From Planctomycetota bacterium (GTDB lineage: Bacteria; Planctomycetota; Planctomycetia; Pirellulales; UBA1268), in the NCBI GenBank assembly GCA_027622795.1, contig JAQBZA010000184.1, positions 1-6,726 on the forward strand: a DNA stretch of 6,726 nt, given 5' to 3'. Positions within the stretch are counted from its first letter, which is position 1. Each line of letters starts with the position of its first letter. The notes beneath the pieces are model-generated. The model had not been told where the DNA came from. It did no database searches and saw only the letters and a program-made list of their open reading frames with translations. The translations under genes were made by a program, and so were the position numbers. Below are positions 1-5,487 of this stretch, piece by piece.

Positions 1-2
1 CC

Positions 3-803
3 AGCGGCGGTAGCGAGACGGTCGGCCGGCTGGTGGTGCTGCCCCTCTTCGAAGACGAAGGGCGGCAGCTGCTCCATCTCGGCGTGTCGGGCCGCACGAT
101 GGGCCTGGCCTCGCTCCCCACCGAGATCGACCCCGTCACCGGCCGCCCCACCGGGCCCATGATCCGCGCCGTCCGCTTCCGCAGCCGCGGCTCGATTCGC
201 AACGGGCCGCCGGGCCCGCTCAACTCGATCTATGCCGACTCCGGCCTCCTCGCCGGTGACTGGCAAAACATGCTCGGCCTGGAACTGGCCGCCAACCGTG
301 GCCCGCTCTCGATGCAGGCAGAATACTTCGGCTCCTGGCTCTATGGAGCGACCACCACCGATGTCGATCTCATCAACGCCGGGCAGCAGCCCCCGCCCGG
401 CACCCCGCTCGGCACGGTCTTCTATCAAGGCGGCTACATCGAGGCCCTCTATTTTCTGACCGGTGAGAGCCGCACCTACGATCTCGCGCAATCGCGGTTT
501 GGGAGGCCACGGCCGCTGAGCAACTTCTATCGCCTGCGGGATGGTCGCGCCGGCGGCCGCATCCTCACCAGCCCCGGCGCCTGGCAGGTGGGAGTCCGCT
601 ACAACTACCTCTGCCTCAGCGATGGCGAGGTCAATGGGGGCGTGCTCAATGGTGTCACGCTCGGGCTCAACTGGCTGCTCAATCCGAATGCCCGCATCTA
701 TTTAAATTACGACTTCACCTACCGCGACTTCGTGAATGCCTTCGGCGGCAACGGCAGTGGCGGTGTCAATTCGTTTGGCACGCGGATGGCGTTTGACTTT
801 TAG
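3..803 (+). CDS. Phosphate-selective porin O/P-like outer-membrane protein (3' part)
   Basis: This is the C-terminal 266 residues of an outer-membrane beta-barrel. The frame is open from the left edge, so the true start lies upstream and the GTG at 33 is only an internal valine. It resembles the OprO/OprP porin family: alternating strand-like segments with a YIEALYFLTGE motif, followed by GAWQVGVRYNYL and TLGLNWLLNPNARIYLNYDF, which is the typical last-strands pattern of that family. The final residue is phenylalanine (AFDF), the usual BAM recognition signal of outer-membrane barrels. The expected role is passive uptake of anions such as phosphate or polyphosphate, but substrate cannot be read from this fragment and planctomycete paralogues are numerous. 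It converges on the minus-strand gene ending at 1007. The family call is by recognition of sequence character, not a search. Confidence 0.8.
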   Translation, partial: SGGSETVGRLVVLPLFEDEGRQLLHLGVSGRTMGLASLPTEIDPVTGRPTGPMIRAVRFRSRGSIRNGPPGPLNSIYADSGLLAGDWQNMLGLELAANRGPLSMQAEYFGSWLYGATTTDVDLINAGQQPPPGTPLGTVFYQGGYIEALYFLTGESRTYDLAQSRFGRPRPLSNFYRLRDGRAGGRILTSPGAWQVGVRYNYLCLSDGEVNGGVLNGVTLGLNWLLNPNARIYLNYDFTYRDFVNAFGGNGSGGVNSFGTRMAFDF

Positions 804-839
804 GGCGTGAGCCCGACGGGTGAGTCAACTGGTGACGCG

Positions 840-978
840 GCTCGGGGTTGCCCGTGCCACTCGCCGGACGCTTGCTCAGGCCTTCCGGGCCTTCGCTCGC
901 TCGGATGCAAACTGCGCTCCGCCATCCTGGCTGCGCTTGTTTGCATACGCCGGCTCTGTGGCACGGGCAACCCCGAGC
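840..978. repeat. Nested palindromic element between convergent genes
   Basis: Positions 840-860 are the exact reverse complement of 958-978 (21 bp; core GGGTTGCCCGTGCCAC). Further pairs nest inside: 863-867 (GCCGG) with 950-954 (CCGGC), 905-912 (ATGCAAAC) with 939-946 (GTTTGCAT), and 914-917 with 933-936 (GCGC). A small side hairpin (AGGCC-TTCCG-GGCCT) lies near 878-893. The whole 139 bp could fold into one long cruciform or RNA hairpin. It sits 36 bp after the porin stop and 28 bp before the end of the opposing gene. This fits a dispersed palindromic repeat (REP- or MITE-like) that may also terminate transcription from both sides. No transposase is present, and copy number cannot be judged from one window. 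Confidence 0.8.
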
Positions 979-1006
979 TTTGGAGGACAGCTTTTTAGCG
1001 AGAGCC

Positions 1007-2263
1007 CTACCGGTATCGGTAGATCGCGGCGATGCCGCTTTCGGTCGGCATGGCGTTGCGGTCGAGCGACAGAATGCCGCCGCCGTGGAGGAGCACCTCT
1101 TCGGCCACCGCGCCGAAGAGATCCTCCTGCTGCACCGCGGGCGTGTCGCCAGTTTGGGAAAGGTCGCCGGGATGTTCGCCGTTGAATTCGATCGCGCCGG
1201 TCGTGCGGTCGAGCTGCCCCGTTTCGAACCGGTTCCGTTCAAGGAGCAGCGTGGCCACCTTGCCGCTCACCGCCGCGCGGGCCACATCGGCGAGGTCGCC
1301 GGCGGCGAGCTCGCGGTCGCGGGCCTGTTCAAAAAGCCGCACGGCATGGGCGATCCGCCGCCGGCGGGCCGCGTCGAAGATCGGCATCACCCGGGCGGCC
1401 AGCTCATCGGCGGAGAGCAGATGAGGATCGTGGGGCACGTAGTCTTCGAGAAGCATGCGGTTCTTGGAGAGCCCGCGAAATACCGCGGCGAGGTCGGGCA
1501 GGGCCACGAGCACCAAGGGCAGCTCGGTCTGCCGGGAGATGGTTTCGTGCACCAGTTCGTCGACATGGCGGAAGAAGATCGCCGTGTCGGAATCGATGTC
1601 ATCCTGCTTGGAGCGGAAGCCGCCATGCACGTAGCGGGTATCGCCTTTGCCGGTCGGGCCCATGCCATGCTGCACGCGATGGGGCTGGATGACTACCGGC
1701 GTGACGGCCGCGGCCCGTGGGATCAGTTCAGCGGGCTCACCGCCGTTGCCCAGCGGTAACAATTCCAGCCGCTGCGGCGCCGTATCCGCCCCCGAAGAGA
1801 GCCCTTCGTAGACCCGTGCCTCGCGGCTGGTGAGGGCGAGCACGTTGAACCGCTCGATCGCCGACACCAGCCGGATCAGGGGCAGCATGTGAAACCGTGG
1901 CGTGACAACCGCCAGCGGGGCGACCGGCCGCGGCAGCAGAAAGACATGGGCCAGGCCTCCCGTGGCGAGCACGCCGAGCCCGTCGCGGACATGCTCCCAG
2001 AAGTGCGGGTCATCGGCCAGCAGATGGAGGGGCCGCAGCCAGTCTTCAATCACCTCCCGCGGATGGGAGAGGGTAAGCGGCTCTTCGACCGCCTCCACGA
2101 GATGACGAAAAGCCGCACGGTCGACCGTGTTGTCGGGCACGGTACGATGGGTCGGCTGATAGAGCGACAGGCAGGGCTGGGCCTGCGGACCGATAAGCCG
2201 CCGCACCGACTCCAGCGACACGGGCTCGATATGCACGGCGTCGGCCGCGGTGACGGTTGCCAT
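1007..2263 (-). CDS. baeRF3-family protein (bacterial homologue of archaeo-eukaryotic release factor 1)
   Basis: This is a 418-residue soluble protein with no signal peptide or membrane segment. Its layout matches the bacterial aeRF1-like proteins, family 3. The N-terminal domain starts with PCLSLYQPTHR (residues 30-40). A middle domain contains FNVLALTSREARVYEG (139-154) and the loop GKGDTRYVHGG (205-215). The C-terminal domain contains LPLVLVALPDLAAVFRGLSKN (248-268) and ends with a helical SGKVATLLLERN stretch (333-344). Members are predicted, not proven, to act in peptide release, ribosome rescue or RNA binding. I see no canonical GGQ motif. The ATG at 2263 is chosen over longer in-frame options because GGGAGG lies 6 nt upstream and the upstream residues are low-complexity. 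It is the last gene of the minus-strand run, 85 bp after the LuxR HTH fragment. Such proteins are often labelled simply hypothetical. Confidence 0.72.
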   Translation of the reverse strand: MATVTAADAVHIEPVSLESVRRLIGPQAQPCLSLYQPTHRTVPDNTVDRAAFRHLVEAVEEPLTLSHPREVIEDWLRPLHLLADDPHFWEHVRDGLGVLATGGLAHVFLLPRPVAPLAVVTPRFHMLPLIRLVSAIERFNVLALTSREARVYEGLSSGADTAPQRLELLPLGNGGEPAELIPRAAAVTPVVIQPHRVQHGMGPTGKGDTRYVHGGFRSKQDDIDSDTAIFFRHVDELVHETISRQTELPLVLVALPDLAAVFRGLSKNRMLLEDYVPHDPHLLSADELAARVMPIFDAARRRRIAHAVRLFEQARDRELAAGDLADVARAAVSGKVATLLLERNRFETGQLDRTTGAIEFNGEHPGDLSQTGDTPAVQQEDLFGAVAEEVLLHGGGILSLDRNAMPTESGIAAIYRYR

Positions 2264-2269
2264 GGAGGG

Positions 2270-2275
2270 CCTCCC
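2270..2275 (-). promoter_or_regulatory. Ribosome binding site fixing the baeRF3 start
   Basis: On the minus strand GGGAGG is followed by 6 nt and then ATG (2263-2261). It is the strongest Shine-Dalgarno match in this part of the window and excludes the longer frame that reaches back to 2425. Confidence 0.7.
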
Positions 2276-2348
2276 GGAAACGGGGAGCCGTGCCTGGCGG
2301 AAGACAGTCCGTTGCGGAAGTGTTCGCCGTCGCCGGGGCAAAGGCAAG

Positions 2349-2639
2349 TCACAGGCGGGCTTCGGCCTTTGGCTGCGCCAAGGTGGTCTGATTGTGGATC
2401 GTTGCCATCCGCACCAGTTCCGCACCGCTGGCGCCCAGCTTGCTGGCGATCGCCTTGCGGTGGCTCTCCACGGTATGCCGCGAGATACCGAGCCGCTCCC
2501 CGATCTCCTTGGTCCGCATGCCCCGGCCGATCAGTTCGAAGACTTCCAACTCGCGGGCCCGCAGCGTGCGGCGGGGATCAGCGCCGCCCCCCTCGGCAGG
2601 CAGGCGGACGCCGCGGCTCTGGAGCAGATTGGTGATCAC
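2349..2639 (-). CDS. LuxR-type HTH fragment of a split response regulator
   Basis: From the GTG at 2639 this frame encodes 96 residues. Residues 26-69 form a GerE/LuxR DNA-binding domain: LRARELEVFELIGRG, then TKEIGERLGISRHTVESH with the recognition helix, then RKAIASKLG. A tail, GAELVRMATIHNQTT, is typical of planctomycete NarL-like regulators. Residues 1-25 look like the linker that normally follows a receiver domain. The GTG overlaps the TGA stop of the preceding receiver fragment in the sequence GTGA, a classic geometry for translational coupling. No good Shine-Dalgarno sequence precedes it, so expression would depend on reinitiation. The frame stays open upstream to an ATG at 2816, but that upstream stretch is out of frame with the receiver and looks non-coding. 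It may be a functional stand-alone DNA-binding protein or the 3' half of a pseudogene. Confidence 0.65.
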   Translation of the reverse strand: MITNLLQSRGVRLPAEGGGADPRRTLRARELEVFELIGRGMRTKEIGERLGISRHTVESHRKAIASKLGASGAELVRMATIHNQTTLAQPKAEARL

Positions 2640-2854
2640 CCGTTGCCGTCGGGGAGCGCAAGGTCGAGGATCAAGAGGTCGACGGCTTCCGTGTCGCAGG
2701 CAGCCTGACCTGCAGCGACGGTCGTGGCGGTCGCCACCAGTTCGACGCCAGGAATCGTACGGAGCATGCCGGAGAGCAGTTGGAGGAACATCGTCTGGTC
2801 CTCCACTGCCACACACCGCAGGCTCTCACGCGCTGATCCGTCAGAATCGGACAT
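2636..2854 (-). CDS. Truncated receiver (REC) domain, N-terminal half of a split response regulator
   Basis: It encodes 72 residues matching the first half of a CheY-like receiver: beta1 with the acidic pair in CVAVEDQ (E18, D19), then helix TMFLQLLSGMLRTIPG, then LLILDLALPDG with the phospho-acceptor aspartate D64. The frame then stops with TGA. A full receiver needs roughly 45-55 more residues carrying the conserved Thr/Ser and Lys of the switch, and these are absent in every frame before the HTH starts. The ATG at 2854 lies only 6 bp after the rpmI stop, with no clear ribosome binding site, so translation would be coupled to rpmI. The simplest reading is an internal, frame-shifting deletion in a NarL-type regulator, giving a pseudogene. 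A coupled two-protein arrangement is the alternative. A fold this short is unlikely to be phosphorylatable. Confidence 0.6.
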   Translation of the reverse strand: MSDSDGSARESLRCVAVEDQTMFLQLLSGMLRTIPGVELVATATTVAAGQAACDTEAVDLLILDLALPDGNG

Positions 2855-2860
2855 GACGAT

Positions 2861-3064
2861 CTAGTAGCTGTAGCCAGCCAGGGCTTCGGTGATGTTGGGC
2901 GTGTCAACCTTCGCCAAGACGCCGGTGCCGCGGAGGTTTCGCTTCCGCTTGGCCGAGAGCCGTACCTGAAGGTGGCTTGTGCCGGCCCGCCGGTGCTTGG
3001 CCTTACCGGTCGCGGTGAGGCGAAACCGCTTCTTCACGCCTTTGTGGGTCTTCTGTTTAGGCAT
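2861..3064 (-). CDS. rpmI: Large ribosomal subunit protein bL35
   Basis: It encodes 67 residues, a normal length for bL35, a small basic protein of the 50S subunit. The hallmark N-terminus MPKQKTHKGVKKRFRLTATGK is followed by KHRRAGTSHLQVRLSAKRKRNLRG, matching the family along its length. The ATG at 3064 is set by this N-terminus and by TAGGAG 8 nt upstream (minus strand, 3078-3073). The upstream extension of the frame to 3190 lies inside infC and is not coding. It follows infC by 49 bp in the standard infC-rpmI order. Unusually, rplT (L20) does not come next: the gene 6 bp downstream is a receiver-domain fragment. Confidence 0.97.
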   Translation of the reverse strand: MPKQKTHKGVKKRFRLTATGKAKHRRAGTSHLQVRLSAKRKRNLRGTGVLAKVDTPNITEALAGYSY

Positions 3065-3113
3065 CGATACATCTCCTAACGTCGGTTCTGTGAATTGAAT
3101 AATACAAAAAGGG

Positions 3114-3698
3114 TTACCTCGGCGAAAGGGTGCACACCAGTCGTCGACCCATCTGTTGCGGGGGCGACTCGACCTTCGCCACCTCCTCAAGTTGCTCGAC
3201 GATCCCCTTCATCACCCGCTGCCCTTCTTCGATGTGGGCCATTTCACGTCCGCGAAAGACGAGGGACACGATCACCTTGTCTTTGTGGAGAAGGAATGTC
3301 TTAGCCTGATTCACCTTAAAGTCGATGTCGTGTTGGCCAGTCTTCGGACGCACACGAATTTCTTTGATCTTCGTATGATGAACGTGGGTTTTGTGCTGCT
3401 TTTTCTTCTGCTGATATTTGAACTTGCCGAAGTCCATGATTCGGCAGACCGGCGGCGACTCAGTGGGCGCAACCTCGACGAGGTCGAGGCCTGCATCGCG
3501 AGCGATCCCGAGAGCCTCGTCGGTCGGGATGACGCCTAGCTGCCCACCGTCCGCACCGATCACCCGGACCGGGGAGATCCGGATCTGTTCGTTGATGCGC
3601 TGCTGCTTCTCGATGGCCGACGTCTCCGCGCGAATCGGGACCGCGCACACCAGACTGAGCCCGAAGTGACGCGGGAAAACGACCGTATATTCCACCAC
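3114..3698 (-). CDS. infC: Translation initiation factor IF-3
   Basis: IF3 binds the 30S subunit, keeps it apart from 50S and checks initiator tRNA and start codon. The IF3-N domain begins at QQRINEQIRISPVRVIG and includes LDLVEVAPTESPPVCRIMDFGKF. The basic linker is KYQQKKKQHKTH, and IF3-C begins at KIKEIRVRPKTGQHDI and runs to the end. The coordinates use the most upstream possible start, GTG at 3698, which directly follows an in-frame TAG and has no good ribosome binding site. That adds about 20 residues not expected in the family. Better candidates are ATT at 3635 (173 aa, the usual length; infC is known for using ATT in enterobacteria) or ATC at 3614 (166 aa), which has GGAG 9 nt upstream. 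Identity is secure; the start is not. The preceding gene ends 13 bp before the GTG. Confidence 0.95.
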   Translation of the reverse strand: MVEYTVVFPRHFGLSLVCAVPIRAETSAIEKQQRINEQIRISPVRVIGADGGQLGVIPTDEALGIARDAGLDLVEVAPTESPPVCRIMDFGKFKYQQKKKQHKTHVHHTKIKEIRVRPKTGQHDIDFKVNQAKTFLLHKDKVIVSLVFRGREMAHIEEGQRVMKGIVEQLEEVAKVESPPQQMGRRLVCTLSPR

Positions 3699-3711
3699 CT
3701 ACCAGGGTGCG

Positions 3712-5100
3712 TCAAGGCGGGGCTGTTTTTCTTGGCAGTCGCGCTTCTCGGGTGGTGGCGGCCGGCCCGCCAGTGAGTCGGAGGCCGGTGAGCAGGTCGA
3801 GGTCGGCCGTGCCGAATTGCTCCACCAACGAGCTCTCCATCATGAAGGCCACGCTGGTCCGTTGTCCGGCGTCATTGGACAATACAGCATGCACCCAGTG
3901 GAACGGTAGCGGCCCGACGGTTCCGACAGACACGACCCGGATGACCACGATGCCATCTTCGCGCGTCGTGGCTGCGGCCTCCTCGAACCGCTCAAACTGT
4001 CCCTCCAGTGAGCGGCTGATGTCCCGCTGCACCTCCTCGATTGTTGGCCTGTCGGCGCTGCCGACCGCGGGAAGGGCCGTGATCGAGCACTGGGCAACAA
4101 GTGCACCGCGATCCACCAGTCGCAAGACGAGCGTCCCCGCTCCCTGTTCGACTGCCCGCCACCGCACGTCGTGAACAAGGTCGAAGTGGCCAGACGGGTC
4201 CTGATACCAGAGCCTGTCGGGTCGGCCTGCCATCTGTGCGCGGGCGGCAGAAGCGTTGGATGAATCGGGATTGTGGGCAGGCGGTGCAGCTGTGCGGCTC
4301 ACGGCCACGCGGGCCTCGACTGCAAATCCGGGAGCCACATGGCCGGCTTGTCTTTGTTCTCGAAGTGTCGCCGTCACATGTGACACCCGGCCAGTGAGAC
4401 GATACCGGAGGCTGGTTGCGTTCGATGAAACGTCAGGCGCAGCATCGGCCGTGCACGCACCGTCAACGACCACGTGGGTCGGTACGCCGTCGATCGCACC
4501 GTCGATAACCCCACTGAAGGTGACTCGTGCCACGCAGTCGCGCACCTCTTCGAGTTTGGCTGTCACGGTTCCGGTCTCGATCGTGTCCACGGCCAGCAGC
4601 CCGGCGGTGACGTCGGCCGGGATATCCCATGTATGGCCGGCTGCCACAACACCCGTGGGCTGTAATGCGTCGATCAAGAGAGCGTCGAACGGAAGGTCGA
4701 GCAAATCCCGCTCTTCCCGAGTGAGAAAGCCCGCCTGCAGATACGGGATCGCGGTGGTTCCGACCCGGGCGACAAGAATCTGCTGGGCGTCATCCCCGAG
4801 AATGACGGCCGTCGGTTCACCAGCGACAACGATCTCGGCGGCGGCATCGTGATACTCACGGATCACCGCTGCCCCGGCCCGGTCGGCGCTCGGAGACTCA
4901 ATGAACTCGAAGCGGCCGGCCACCGCAATCGGTTGGCGGATCGGTTCGACTCCACGTCCAACGGGCGCCACCAATTCGCCTTCCACATCAAGCCGTACCC
5001 GCACCCGCGACGGCTCGGCGAAAGCGGCCAGCGCGAGGGCCGCCACGCAGCCGGTGAGGACGGTTCGCAGAGAGCCTTGCCTGCCGGTGATCCCGCTCAT
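3712..5100 (-). CDS. Secreted hypothetical protein of unknown function
   Basis: I do not recognise this 462-residue protein. Residues 1-28 look like a Sec signal peptide: Arg at 7 and 12, a hydrophobic core (VLTGCVAALALAAFA), and a plausible cleavage after AFA. The mature part has no further membrane segment. It appears to hold two beta-rich halves: residues about 30-250, ending with RYRLTGRVSHVTATLREQR, and about 290-445, which begins with RLWYQDPSGHFDLVHDVRW. A low-complexity linker (AAPPAHNPDSSNASAARAQ) separates them. A charged helix, EEVQRDISRSLEGQFERFEEA, precedes the last strands, which contain LPFHWVHAVLSNDAGQRTSVAF. The length and layout suggest a periplasmic or cell-surface protein. 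AAGGAG lies 14 nt before the ATG, rather far, but no in-frame alternative exists closer. It is first in the minus-strand run and ends 13 bp before the longest infC frame, so it may share its transcript. No function is assigned. Confidence 0.85.
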   Translation of the reverse strand: MSGITGRQGSLRTVLTGCVAALALAAFAEPSRVRVRLDVEGELVAPVGRGVEPIRQPIAVAGRFEFIESPSADRAGAAVIREYHDAAAEIVVAGEPTAVILGDDAQQILVARVGTTAIPYLQAGFLTREERDLLDLPFDALLIDALQPTGVVAAGHTWDIPADVTAGLLAVDTIETGTVTAKLEEVRDCVARVTFSGVIDGAIDGVPTHVVVDGACTADAAPDVSSNATSLRYRLTGRVSHVTATLREQRQAGHVAPGFAVEARVAVSRTAAPPAHNPDSSNASAARAQMAGRPDRLWYQDPSGHFDLVHDVRWRAVEQGAGTLVLRLVDRGALVAQCSITALPAVGSADRPTIEEVQRDISRSLEGQFERFEEAAATTREDGIVVIRVVSVGTVGPLPFHWVHAVLSNDAGQRTSVAFMMESSLVEQFGTADLDLLTGLRLTGGPAATTREARLPRKTAPP

Positions 5101-5377
5101 GTGTGGTGACGTCGCTCCTTTCCATGCCGACCTTTAGACGTACCATCCAGCATCGACTGTTTGCTGACGACCGTTCGCATACCAGGTGTCTCCATGCGCA
5201 AATTGCCCATTTTGAAGGGTCATTTTTGCGGGGCCGTTCTCACCTGAGACTTGTCAACAAGGCCCTAAAAAGGCCTAACGCATTGCCAGCACAGGCTTTA
5301 GGAGCCGTGGTCGGGTTGAGGTGGCGGGAGCAATTGGGTTGGCAACCGAAAAAACACTGGAGTTTTACGGCTCCGGA

Positions 5378-5407
5378 TGAACCCGTTCACCACACGCCGC
5401 GTATAAC
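5378..5407 (+). promoter_or_regulatory. Possible promoter of the sigma-factor gene
   Basis: TATAAC at 5402-5407 is a good -10 box. The -35 position 18 bp upstream holds only a weak match (TGAACC, 5378-5383). A transcript would start near 5414 and give a leader of about 75 nt. This is tentative. Confidence 0.25.
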
Positions 5408-5475
5408 TCTGGCGTTCGCGAGAGACGTGGTGGGGGCCACGGATGGCTCCTGGGTGTCGTGGACGTAACTTCTTT

Positions 5476-5480
5476 GAGGG
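5476..5480 (+). promoter_or_regulatory. Ribosome binding site of the sigma-factor gene
   Basis: GAGGG is followed by 7 nt and then ATG at 5488. It supports that start over the later in-frame ATG at 5527. Confidence 0.6.
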
Positions 5481-5487
5481 TGCTGCC

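Larger units (their letters stand above)
5101..5487. other. Divergent intergenic region
   Basis: These 387 bp separate the start of the minus-strand secreted-protein gene from the start of the plus-strand sigma gene. The stretch from about 5190 to 5370 is visibly richer in A and T than the flanks. It should hold promoters for both directions. Visible items are a perfect TTGACA on the minus strand (5257-5252) without a matching -10, a short hairpin around 5260-5276 (AGGCC-CTAAAAA-GGCCT), another at 5337-5347 (GGTT-GGC-AACC), and a TATAAC box at 5402. I see no convincing gene or RNA. A 121-codon open frame crossing it on the plus strand (5103-5468) has no protein character I recognise. Confidence 0.6.

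Noticed and set aside
766..1242. Open frame of 158 codons on the minus strand
   Set aside because: It overlaps the baeRF3 C-terminus out of frame and reads through the palindrome and the porin end. No family character.
848..1759. Open frame of 303 codons on the plus strand
   Set aside because: It runs through the palindromic element and antisense to the baeRF3 gene. Its product has no recognisable protein features.
1889..2635. Open frame of 248 codons on the plus strand
   Set aside because: It is antisense to the baeRF3 start and the LuxR HTH fragment, both supported by family motifs. Its product is low-complexity and arginine-rich.
3085..3113. A/T-rich TATTAT on the minus strand between infC and rpmI as an internal promoter
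   Set aside because: A -10-like hexamer is present, but no acceptable -35 is found 16-18 bp upstream. The A/T richness may simply aid rpmI translation.
5252..5257. Perfect TTGACA on the minus strand as a promoter for the secreted-protein gene
   Set aside because: At 16-18 bp downstream the sequence is GC-only (GCCCCG region), so no -10 element supports it.
5103..5468. Open frame of 121 codons on the plus strand in the divergent intergenic region
   Set aside because: No recognisable motif and no ribosome binding site at its start. It crosses the region where promoters for both flanking genes are expected.
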